Part shown: positions 14,683 to 21,616 of the stretch, piece by piece
Numbering within the stretch: position 1 is the first letter of the stretch
Layout: the number at the start of each line of letters is the position of its first letter
Assembly: GCA_044224215.1 (NCBI GenBank)
Contig: JBGAKX010000057.1
Span: 1 to 25,468 of the forward strand
Length of the DNA: 25,468 bases
Direction: 5' to 3'
Source of the DNA: DAOMFM01 sp035429825
Lineage (GTDB): Bacteria; Acidobacteriota; Blastocatellia; UBA7656; JADIYM01
Program-made: the position numbers and the translations under genes
The notes under the pieces: model-generated
What the model was told of the DNA's origin: nothing
The model's input: the letters and a program-made list of their open reading frames with translations, nothing else
Database searches by the model: none

Positions 14683-15270
14683 ATGACGGAACGACTTCTC
14701 GTCGCTTCGACGAATCACGGAAAGGCGGCCGAATTCGCCGAGGCGCTCGCCGGCCTCGGGTACCAGGTTGTGACGATCGACGAGACCGAAGCCCGCGGCG
14801 AACCGGCGCCGGACGAGACCGGCCGCACGTTCGAGGAGAACGCTGTCCTCAAGGCGCGCCACTTCCATGCGCTGACGGGTCTTTTGACCGTCGCCGACGA
14901 TTCGGGTCTCGAGGTCGACATACTCGCGGGCCGCCCCGGTCTGCATTCGGCACGTTATGCGGTCGACGACGCCAGCCGGATCCGGCGGTTGCTCGGCGAG
15001 CTCGAGGGTGTTCCAAGCGCCGAGCGGACGGCCCGGTTCGTGTGCGCCGTCGCGCTCGTCGGACCACGGGTCGAGCAGGTGTTCCGCGGCGAATGTCGGG
15101 GATCGATTCGCCACGTCGCGTCGGGAACGAACGGATTCGGATTCGACCCCGTGTTTGCGCCCGATGGCGACTCGCGGACGTTTGCCGAGATGACGACCTC
15201 AGAGAAGCGGCGCGTGAGCCATCGCGGCCAGGCGATCACGGCGCTTGCCGAGTACATGCGGGCGAGGTAA
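14683..15270 (+). CDS. rdgB: dITP/XTP pyrophosphatase (RdgB/HAM1 family)
   Basis: The family hydrolyses deaminated purine nucleotides (dITP, XTP) to monophosphates, which keeps them out of DNA. This 195-aa protein shows STNHGKAAEF (substrate loop, 9-18), FEENAVLKA, VADDSGLEVD with the catalytic Asp pair, GFGFDPVF, and the terminal SHRGQA. Length and motif order are standard. GGAAGGAGC lies just before the ATG. The gene is monocistronic in appearance, with a possible terminator hairpin after it. Confidence 0.95.
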   Translation: MTERLLVASTNHGKAAEFAEALAGLGYQVVTIDETEARGEPAPDETGRTFEENAVLKARHFHALTGLLTVADDSGLEVDILAGRPGLHSARYAVDDASRIRRLLGELEGVPSAERTARFVCAVALVGPRVEQVFRGECRGSIRHVASGTNGFGFDPVFAPDGDSRTFAEMTTSEKRRVSHRGQAITALAEYMRAR

Positions 15271-15288
15271 CGAGACGCAGTACGAATC

Positions 15289-15307
15289 AGGCGCGTGGCG
15301 CGCGCCT
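15289..15307 (+). terminator. Possible terminator hairpin after rdgB
   Basis: A perfect 7-bp stem AGGCGCG/CGCGCCT with loop TGGCG begins 19 nt after the stop. It is followed by a pyrimidine-rich stretch containing CCTTCTTCT rather than a true T run, so termination strength is uncertain. Confidence 0.35.
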
Positions 15308-15453
15308 GCTGCGCCCTTCTTCTGGAGTGTGGCCGCAAACCTTGTATCCATTGGGTATCCCGCCGCGGCACGCCGGTCGCATCGGGTTTGGCGCGAAGAT
15401 GCGCGGCGCGGCGACGCTTGCGCGTATCATCGTGGACCGGGGATGGTGAAGTG

Positions 15454-16416
15454 ATGCGCGCTACGCCGCACGATCAGAACATTCCGAGGAGGGTGATCGA
15501 GCCCTGGCGCATCGTCGTGTGCGTCACGGTTCTCGGGTTCCTCGCGCTCGCCGTGTCGACTGGAACATTCAAGCTCTACCAGCTTGCCACGCTGATCGCG
15601 ATCCCGGGCGCGCTGCTGGCCGCGGACACCGGACGGCGGTTCTTCTTCGAATGGGGACCGCTGATGTGCACGTGGCTCGCCTACGACCGGCTCAGACTTG
15701 TGCAGCCCTGGCTGCTCGATCGGGTCGCCGTGCGGTGGCCGTACGACGTCGAAATCATACTGTTCGGATGGCTCGCCGGAGGTCGCGTGCCCGCGCACGC
15801 AGCGCGCGCGTGGCTTGCCGGGCACATCGGCTCGCCGTTCTGGCACTCAGCGTCGCTCGCATTGCAGGTGGTCTACTTCTCGCACCTCTGGTTCTACCCG
15901 CTGCTGTTTCTTGCGTGGTGGATCGCCGGATTCCGGCGGGCGGACGCGCGCGATCGAGCGCGTCGACACGTGATCGCATTTGCGATTCTGAACTGCATCG
16001 GATTCGCGTGTTACATCGCAGTGCCCGCCGCTCCGCCGTGGTGGGTGTCGCTCTATGGCTTCGAAACGCCGACGCCTGCGCTCGTGCTGGCGGCCAACAT
16101 CCCGGCTGCGATGGACGGAGCAATCGTACAGCGACTCCTGGCAACGGCGCCGAACTGGTTCGCGGCGGTGCCTTCGCTGCACGGCGGGTATCCGGTGCTG
16201 CTGTTCCTGCTGGCGTGGCGCGAGCGACGGACGGCGTGGATGGTGTTTGTCGTGTGCTACGGCGCGGCGATGTGGGTGTCGACGGTCGTGTTGAACCAGC
16301 ACTACATCATCGACTTGCTGCTGGGGGCTGGTGTCGCGGTTGTGGCGTTCGTTGTGAGCGAGAGGTTCTTTCGAGCCGAACGCAAAGACGCAGAGACGCT
16401 AAGGCAATCTTTGTAG
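15454..16416 (+). CDS. PAP2-superfamily membrane phosphatase / phosphotransferase
   Basis: This 320-aa multi-span membrane protein resembles the inositolphosphotransferase-like PAP2 subgroup. Visible motifs are the IAVPAAPPWW segment, VPSLHGGYP with the catalytic-type His, and STVVLNQHYIIDLLLG with the second His and Asp. Six or so hydrophobic spans are seen. These enzymes move or remove phosphate on lipid head groups; the substrate is unknown. The ATG at 15454 (or GTG one codon earlier) follows GGGGATGGTGA. The open frame upstream to 15295 does not look coding. TATCAT at 15425-15430 may be its -10. The last 15 or so codons (from RFFRAERKDAETLRQSL) lie inside the repeat array at 16371-16459, so the C-terminus was supplied or replaced by that element. 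Confidence 0.82.
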   Translation: MRATPHDQNIPRRVIEPWRIVVCVTVLGFLALAVSTGTFKLYQLATLIAIPGALLAADTGRRFFFEWGPLMCTWLAYDRLRLVQPWLLDRVAVRWPYDVEIILFGWLAGGRVPAHAARAWLAGHIGSPFWHSASLALQVVYFSHLWFYPLLFLAWWIAGFRRADARDRARRHVIAFAILNCIGFACYIAVPAAPPWWVSLYGFETPTPALVLAANIPAAMDGAIVQRLLATAPNWFAAVPSLHGGYPVLLFLLAWRERRTAWMVFVVCYGAAMWVSTVVLNQHYIIDLLLGAGVAVVAFVVSERFFRAERKDAETLRQSL

Positions 16417-16459
16417 TCCTCTGCGGCTTTGCGACTTTGCGGCTTTGCGTTCGGCTCGA
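16371..16459. repeat. Inverted array of 8-bp NCGCAAAG repeats (MITE-like hairpin)
   Basis: Perfect 17-bp outer arms (tcgagccgaacgcaaag at 16371-16387 and its complement at 16443-16459) enclose further degenerate copies of NCGCAAAG, e.g. ACGCAGAG and ACGCTAAG on the left, and complements of CCGCAAAG, TCGCAAAG and CCGCAGAG on the right. Transcripts from either side would fold into a long hairpin. It covers the 3' end of the PAP2 gene and sits between two converging genes, so it may also serve as a two-way terminator. Similar aacgcaaag arrays are dispersed in many bacterial genomes. Confidence 0.75.
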
Positions 16460-16468
16460 TTCCCGAGC

Positions 16469-17518
16469 CTACCGCGTTCCCTCGTCGTGCTGTTGCCTGC
16501 GGTACTCGGCCACCGCCCGCTCGTGCTCCTCGACGGTGCGCGAGAACTTGTGGCGGCCCTCGGTCCCGTTGACCACAAAGTACAGGTAGTCGGTGTCGGC
16601 CGGCTGCAGTGCGGCCTCGATCGACTTCATTCCGGGGTTTGCGATCGGTCCGGGCGGCAGCCCTTCGACAAGATACGTGTTGTAGGGCGAATTCCGCACT
16701 CGGTGCCTGGGGTTGTTGACGTTGCCGTCATAGTCTCCCGCAAGCTGCGCTGCATACACGAACGTCGGATCCGACGCGAGCTTCATTCCCTTCGCAAGAC
16801 GATTCGAGAACACCGAAGCGATCACCGGACGCTCGTCGTCGAGCCGCGCCTCTTCCTCGACCATCGACGCCAGCGTGATGACCTCGTGCAGCGTCATGTG
16901 CCGCATCGACGCATACTGACTGAATTCGGGCCGGCTGCTGTATATCGAGCGAAACCGCGAAACCATCGTGTCGACAAGCTCTTCGGGTGTCGTCTTGGGC
17001 GTGAAGACGTACGTGTCCGGGAACAGGTATCCCTCGAGCGACGTTGCCTCGGGATCCAGATCGTGGATGAGCGCCGGATCGGCCGTCAGCTCGACGAATC
17101 GCTCGGCCGGCGCAAGACCGGTCTTCTCGGCGAGCGTCGCGGCGACTTCGAACCGGTTCATCCCTTCGGGGATCGTCACGCGACGCGCGGCGACCTCGCC
17201 CTTCCGAATCTTGTCGATCGCCTCGACCGGGCTGATCGGCGACTGAAACTCGTAATCGCCGGCCTTGAGCGACCGGCCCTTGCCCGTCAGAGTGAGCCAC
17301 AGCAGAACCGCCGTCTCATCCGAGACGATGCCGGACCGCGCCAGCTGTCCGACGATTTCGCGCGTGCTCATACCCGGCAGCACGGTCACCTGCGCGCCCT
17401 CGGCCGGAAGGTCGTGACGCGACGTCAGCGCCACCTGGAACCAGCCGCCCACGGCGGCAACCATGAAGAGCACGACGATCGCGGTGGTCAGGATGCCGAA
17501 CACGCGCCCTCTACCCAT
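16469..17518 (-). CDS. mltG: Endolytic murein transglycosylase MltG
   Basis: MltG cuts nascent peptidoglycan glycan strands at the membrane and helps set strand length. This 349-aa protein has one N-terminal membrane span (about 7-28) and a LysM-like region (about 42-110). The catalytic YceG domain has the expected Glu221 in LASMVEEEA, with YLFPDTY, SVFSNRL and the PYNTYLVEGLPPGPIANPG signature. Its start overlaps ruvX by 8 nt, the common ruvX-mltG pair, which implies coupled translation. It ends 10 nt from the repeat array. Confidence 0.95.
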   Translation of the reverse strand: MGRGRVFGILTTAIVVLFMVAAVGGWFQVALTSRHDLPAEGAQVTVLPGMSTREIVGQLARSGIVSDETAVLLWLTLTGKGRSLKAGDYEFQSPISPVEAIDKIRKGEVAARRVTIPEGMNRFEVAATLAEKTGLAPAERFVELTADPALIHDLDPEATSLEGYLFPDTYVFTPKTTPEELVDTMVSRFRSIYSSRPEFSQYASMRHMTLHEVITLASMVEEEARLDDERPVIASVFSNRLAKGMKLASDPTFVYAAQLAGDYDGNVNNPRHRVRNSPYNTYLVEGLPPGPIANPGMKSIEAALQPADTDYLYFVVNGTEGRHKFSRTVEEHERAVAEYRRQQHDEGTR

Positions 17519-17936
17519 CGGCGCGCCGCTCCTTCGCCGCGAGGTACTCCTCGAGGATGACCACCGCCGCAGCCTGGTCGACGCGCTCCTTGCGCTCGCG
17601 CGCCTTTAGCCCCTCCTGGCGCATGCGTTCCTCGGCCTCGTAGCTCGTAAGCCACTCGCCGATCGTATCGACGGGAATAGCGACGGTCGCCCTCAGCTCC
17701 GCGACGAATCGAAGCACGCGCTCGGCCGCGGTGCCGGGTGTGCCGTCCGCGCGAAGCGGTACGCCGACCACGACCGCCTCGGCCTCGAGCTCGTCGGCAA
17801 GACGCGCAATGTCGGCCACAGCCCGGCCGTCACCCGTGCGCCTTAGCGTCGTCACGCCGCGCGACGTGATTCCGAGCGCGTCCGATACCGCCACGCCAAT
17901 TCGACGGGCCCCATAGTCGATTGCCAACGTTCGCAT
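17511..17936 (-). CDS. ruvX: YqgF/RuvX family putative Holliday junction resolvase / pre-16S rRNA nuclease
   Basis: This 141-aa RNase H-fold protein has Asp7 in LAIDYGARRIGVAVSD, Glu94 in GEWLTS, and Asp120 in VDQAAAVVILEEYL, the expected acidic triad. The usual DERLT motif reads GEWLT, so the conserved Arg is Trp. YqgF proteins act in 16S rRNA 5' end maturation and have been proposed as resolvases. The ATG at 17936 has no Shine-Dalgarno. It is 53 nt after the NtrC-type gene and overlaps mltG. Confidence 0.92.
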   Translation of the reverse strand: MRTLAIDYGARRIGVAVSDALGITSRGVTTLRRTGDGRAVADIARLADELEAEAVVVGVPLRADGTPGTAAERVLRFVAELRATVAIPVDTIGEWLTSYEAEERMRQEGLKARERKERVDQAAAVVILEEYLAAKERRADG

Positions 17937-17946
17937 GGAATCTGAA

Positions 17947-17952
17947 AGTATA
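17947..17952 (-). promoter_or_regulatory. -10 element (TATACT) for a near-leaderless ruvX-mltG transcript
   Basis: TATACT on the minus strand ends 10 nt before the ruvX ATG, predicting a leader of about 3 nt. No Shine-Dalgarno is present, and a -35 is not evident. It lies in the 53-nt gap after the response regulator gene. Confidence 0.4.
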
Positions 17953-17989
17953 CGAATTGCCCGCGCGCCGCGCCAGCGTGCTCGCCGGC

Positions 17990-19444
17990 CTACTCGGTTC
18001 CGGCAGCGCGCGCCGACCCGGTCTGCTCCGGCGTATCGTCGAACTCCTCAAAGTCGTCGTCGTCAAAGTCGCGGCCGCGCGCCGATTCGACGCCGTATTG
18101 TCGCAGGCGTCGATAGAGGGTCCGGCGGTCGATTCCGAGCATCTGCGCCGTGCGGATCTGGTGTCCGCCCATCTTCTTCAGCACGCGAAGGATGTACCGC
18201 CGCTCCACCTCCGCGAGCGGCACGCCGTCGACCGCGGCCTCTTCGATCACGTCGCGCTCGGGATTCGTGACCTTGTCCGGAAGGTCCGTGACGCCGAGCA
18301 CGTCGGACAGACCCATCGTCAGGGCATACTCGACGGCATTCTCGAGCTCGCGCACGTTTCCAGGCCAGTTGTGCGTCATCAGCACGCGCATGGCCTCCGG
18401 ATTGAACTTTCGGACGGTTTCGCCGGCGCGCTCGGCGAACGATTGCAGAAAGTGATGCACGAGCAGCGGGATGTCTTCGCGCCGATCCTTCAGGTCTGGG
18501 ATGCGGACAGGCACCACGTTCAGCCGGTAGAACAGGTCCTGCCGGAACGTGCCGGCGGCCACCATCGACTCGAGATCCTCGTTCGTCGCCGAGATGAACC
18601 GCACGTCGACCGGCGTCGCCTGCCGGCCTCCCACGCGGCGGACGCTGCGCTCCTGGATCACGCGCAGCAGCTTCACCTGCATGTTCAGCGAGATCGAGTT
18701 GATCTCGTCGAGAAAGATCGTTCCGCCCTGCGCCTCTTCGATCAGGCCGGCGCGCGATTCGTGCGCGCCGGTGAACGACCCCTTCTGGTGGCCGAACAGC
18801 TCGCTCTCCATGAGCGTCTCCGGAATGGCCGAGCAATTGATCGGAATGAACGGCGCGCCGCGGCGATCCGAATTGAAGTGGATCGCGCGCGCGACGAGCT
18901 CCTTGCCGGTGCCCGTCGAACCCATGATCAGCACCGACGCGTCGCGGCGCTGCGCGATCCGCTTGATGATCTCGAAGAGCTCCTGCATCCGCTTGCTGCG
19001 GCCGATGATGTTCGAGAAATCGTAGCGCCCGTGGACGACGTGCCTCAGGTGCTCGACTTCTCGCTCGAGCTTGCGCAACTCGAGCGCCTTGCGGACGACG
19101 ATCACGAGCTCGTCCATCTGGAACGGCTTGGCGATGTAGTCCGTCGCGCCGAGTTTCATCGCTTCGACGGCGGTCGAGACCGACCCAAAGGCGGTCATCA
19201 CGATCGCCGGGAGCCCCGGCCTCTCGGACCGCAACCGTTCGAGGAGCTCGATCCCGCTCATCTCGGGAAGATGCACGTCGAGCAACACCAGGTCGACGTC
19301 GTTGTCGGCGAGGTAGGACAAGGCCTCCTCGCCCGACGCACGCGTGACCGACGCGTGCCCCTGCTCGCCAAAAAAGTTCGCGAGCATCTCGGCCATGGCC
19401 GGTTCGTCTTCGACAACCAGAATTCTCCCTGCAGGCTCAGTCAC
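17990..19444 (-). CDS. NtrC-family sigma-54-dependent response regulator
   Basis: This 484-aa activator has three parts. The receiver domain has the acidic pair Glu12/Asp13, phospho-acceptor Asp56 in LLDVHLPEMSG, Thr84 and Lys106. The AAA+ domain has Walker A GSTGTGKE (175-182), the sigma-54 contact loop GSFTGA (222-227, Ser in place of Ala) and Walker B GTIFLDEI (241-248). A Fis-type helix-turn-helix lies near the C-terminus (TAQMLGIDRRTLYRRL). An acidic tail with DDDDFEEFDD follows, which is unusual. It should open sigma-54 promoters when phosphorylated. The start is GTG at 19444, because AAGGAG lies 8 nt upstream; the GTG six codons earlier would sit on that site. It is 39 nt after the sensor gene. 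Confidence 0.95.
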   Translation of the reverse strand: MTEPAGRILVVEDEPAMAEMLANFFGEQGHASVTRASGEEALSYLADNDVDLVLLDVHLPEMSGIELLERLRSERPGLPAIVMTAFGSVSTAVEAMKLGATDYIAKPFQMDELVIVVRKALELRKLEREVEHLRHVVHGRYDFSNIIGRSKRMQELFEIIKRIAQRRDASVLIMGSTGTGKELVARAIHFNSDRRGAPFIPINCSAIPETLMESELFGHQKGSFTGAHESRAGLIEEAQGGTIFLDEINSISLNMQVKLLRVIQERSVRRVGGRQATPVDVRFISATNEDLESMVAAGTFRQDLFYRLNVVPVRIPDLKDRREDIPLLVHHFLQSFAERAGETVRKFNPEAMRVLMTHNWPGNVRELENAVEYALTMGLSDVLGVTDLPDKVTNPERDVIEEAAVDGVPLAEVERRYILRVLKKMGGHQIRTAQMLGIDRRTLYRRLRQYGVESARGRDFDDDDFEEFDDTPEQTGSARAAGTE

Positions 19445-19483
19445 GAAATTCACTCCTTGCACTCATCCGGGTGTGCCCCGGTT

Positions 19484-20416
19484 CTATACAACCGACGACG
19501 CGGCAGCCGACTGCCGCGGGGAATACGTGGTCACGGCGACGGTCGCGCCGTCGCCCGTGTGGCCTTCGATCTCTATCGCGCCGGGGTCGGTCGCCGACGG
19601 ACGAAGCATCAGCGTTCCCTTCGGCCCGGCACGCTCGGCAAGGTCGCGCAGGATGACGAACAGGTCGCCGATCGCAGCCGGGACATCAACCGTAACGACG
19701 CCGGCCGTGTTCGAAGAGTCGATCCACCGTGCCCGGCACTCGAGACGCTTGAGCATCGCGGACGACATGGCGAGCGTGTCCGCGACGAGCTCGGGCCACG
19801 AGATCGGCCGGGCCTTCGCCGACGGTTCGCGCCGAACGATCGCCACGGCACGCCGTACCGTGTCGGCGACGCGATGCGCCTGCTCGACAATTGTTTCGAG
19901 CGAGCGCCGGTGCGGCGAGTCCTCGGCCGACGATCGCAGGATCGCCTCGGCATTTCCCGAGATCACGTTGAGCGGCGTCCCGATTGCGTGCGCGCTTCCG
20001 TTGGCGATGTCGATCACGTCGCTCGCGCGGAAGGCGTCGGTGTCGTCAACGTCCACAGGAGTGAATGCCGACGCCGCAAGGCGCGCAACCGCGCGAACGG
20101 CCTCTTCGTCGGGTGCATTCACACCGTCTGCAAAACCAAACGCTACGAGTCCCGCGCACGTATCGTCCGCGACGGCGAAAAAGTAGCTGTTGCACGTCGT
20201 CCGATCGGCAGAAACGAGCGCACGGATACGAGCGTCGTCGGCCCGAACGTATCCGCGAACGCCTTCGCGGGCGAGGTCTTCGATGAACCTTGCGCCGTCG
20301 ACCTCTTCGAGCCTCCACTCCGTACCCGCGCGAAGCTCCGTTCCTGGAGTCCAGACGAGGACCGATTGTGCACCACATGCGGCCAGAATCGTCGGGATCA
20401 GTTCGGAGTCTCGCAT
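19484..20416 (-). CDS. Degenerate histidine-kinase-like sensor partner of the NtrC-type regulator
   Basis: This 310-aa protein has no membrane span. Residues about 1-120 resemble a GAF-type sensory domain. At 143-150 there is an H-box-like HAIGTPLN, close to the HEIGTPLN of NtrB-like kinases but with Ala after the His. The predicted dimerisation helices continue to about 195. The C-terminal third sits where the ATP-binding domain should be, but the N-box region reads FVILRDLAERAG with no Asn, and no DxGxG (G1) or second Gly box is visible. It may be a phosphotransfer or phosphatase module, or a non-kinase sensor for the next gene (inference). The ATG at 20416 has only a weak GAG upstream. Confidence 0.8.
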   Translation of the reverse strand: MRDSELIPTILAACGAQSVLVWTPGTELRAGTEWRLEEVDGARFIEDLAREGVRGYVRADDARIRALVSADRTTCNSYFFAVADDTCAGLVAFGFADGVNAPDEEAVRAVARLAASAFTPVDVDDTDAFRASDVIDIANGSAHAIGTPLNVISGNAEAILRSSAEDSPHRRSLETIVEQAHRVADTVRRAVAIVRREPSAKARPISWPELVADTLAMSSAMLKRLECRARWIDSSNTAGVVTVDVPAAIGDLFVILRDLAERAGPKGTLMLRPSATDPGAIEIEGHTGDGATVAVTTYSPRQSAAASSVV

Positions 20417-20460
20417 TCTTCACTCAACTACAGGCGAAATGGGCTGTCGCACGGAGGGGG

Positions 20461-20480
20461 CGGTCGCACAATTGCGACCG
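20461..20480. promoter_or_regulatory. 20-bp palindrome in the sensor-regulator leader
   Basis: Perfect 8-bp arms CGGTCGCA/TGCGACCG surround CAAT, 44 nt upstream of the sensor ATG and downstream of the predicted promoter. It could be an operator for the Fis-type domain of the co-encoded regulator, or a leader hairpin. Function is inferred only from symmetry and position. Confidence 0.4.
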
Positions 20481-20519
20481 AATTGCAGTCGTCGCGACAA
20501 GAATGCACTGCGTGAGGGA

Positions 20520-20548
20520 ATTGTGTCATTTATGTCCCAAAACGACAA
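20520..20548 (-). promoter_or_regulatory. Possible sigma-70 type promoter of the sensor-regulator operon
   Basis: On the minus strand TTGTCG (20548-20543) and CACAAT (20525-20520) are separated by exactly 17 nt, each with four of six consensus matches. This predicts a leader of about 97 nt containing the palindrome at 20461-20480. The rest of the 201-nt gap shows nothing else. Confidence 0.35.
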
Positions 20549-20617
20549 CCCCGCCCTGTTCCGGGACGCAAATAGCGCCTGCTAGGTGGCGTCGTGCCGC
20601 CTCGAGCGATCGACGCG

Positions 20618-21550
20618 CTATCGGAATGGAGTGGCGCGCAGTATGGTCACGCCACCTGGATCCACGAGCCTCAGTTCGGCATCGCGTGTCGCGGGCGTGT
20701 CGAATTCGAGCATCCGGCGGATCGCGGCGCCGGGCGGAACGACGTCGGCGAGCTCGGCGCGCGACCGGCCCGATCCCGACAGCTCGGCCGCCGCGATGAC
20801 GACCGGCGCGCTCCCGGTATTTCGAATCGAACATTCGAGGTAGGTCCGCCCGCCCGCGCGCACGGCGTACGGCGCGAGCGAGAGCGCGAGTGTGCCGGTT
20901 CGCGTATCGCGCCGCGTCACGCGAACGACCGACGCGCGCGCGACCCACTCGCGGGCGAGCGCCTCGGCGCGCGACCGGGACTCGGCCTCGATGGCCGAGC
21001 GACGCGCCGCGAGGTCGGTCTCCATCGCGGCGCGCGTCTTCTCGAGCTCGGAACGGTCCGTGGCGAGCCTGGTCCGCTCCGCCGCGATCAGTTCGTCGCA
21101 GCCCGGTCGCACGGCGTCGCGATTCGCCGTCTCGACATTGACGATCCGCATCGCGGACGCCGTGTCGACGACGCGCAGCTCAAACGAGAACGTCGCGTTG
21201 CCGGTCTTCACGAACAGATTGCTCGGGCCGGCGGCGCGCAACGGCTTCACGAACAGGTCGCGGCCGCTGCGTTGAACCACGTACCCACCGGCTCCGGTCG
21301 ACGGGTCGAACAGGTCGCCGCAGAGCGCTTCGCGCGCCTCGTCCGGAAGCGACAGCATCGTGGTTATCCCGCGCGCCACGAGCAGTACGGGAATCTCGTC
21401 GCCTCCCGACACGACACGGACAGGCCGCAGCGGCGCCGCGCGGGCGCGCTCGCGTACGCCCGCACCCGCCGCCGTGGGCGCCATCGCGACCACGAGAAGT
21501 CCGATCGCGGCGGATCGAACACAGCCGGTGATCACTTCGAGTCGTCGCAT
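20618..21550 (-). CDS. Secreted protein with VirB9/TrbG-like N-terminal domain and coiled coil
   Basis: This 310-aa protein has a signal peptide (residues about 1-30, cleavage near AGA-G). Residues about 42-128 resemble the VirB9/CagX N-terminal beta domain: GITTMLSLPD, then DLFVKPL and SNLFVKTGNATFSFELRV, matching the ...KP....TNL.V.T....Y.F.L pattern of TrbG/VirB9. A charged coiled coil spans about 150-205. A C-terminal Ig-like beta region follows (215-310, with CSIRNTGSAPVVI). No other type IV secretion gene is nearby. The start at 21550 is set by GGGGTGGAG just upstream. It lies 66 nt after the Gly-rich gene, probably in one operon. The VirB9 link is from pattern recognition only. Confidence 0.6.
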   Translation of the reverse strand: MRRLEVITGCVRSAAIGLLVVAMAPTAAGAGVRERARAAPLRPVRVVSGGDEIPVLLVARGITTMLSLPDEAREALCGDLFDPSTGAGGYVVQRSGRDLFVKPLRAAGPSNLFVKTGNATFSFELRVVDTASAMRIVNVETANRDAVRPGCDELIAAERTRLATDRSELEKTRAAMETDLAARRSAIEAESRSRAEALAREWVARASVVRVTRRDTRTGTLALSLAPYAVRAGGRTYLECSIRNTGSAPVVIAAAELSGSGRSRAELADVVPPGAAIRRMLEFDTPATRDAELRLVDPGGVTILRATPFR

Positions 21551-21616
21551 CGCGGCTCCACCCCTCGAGCGGAGCGGGCGAACGCAGTTCACCCGCCCCG
21601 ACCGGATTTGCGAACA

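Noticed and set aside
16371..16459. CRISPR-like array
   Set aside because: The 8-bp units are inverted about a centre and have no spacers; there are no cas genes in the window.
17921..20515. An 864-codon open frame on the plus strand opposite the sensor and NtrC-type genes
   Set aside because: Its product is a low-complexity Arg/Asp/His/Val-rich sequence typical of antisense frames in GC-rich DNA, while the minus strand has clear catalytic motifs throughout.
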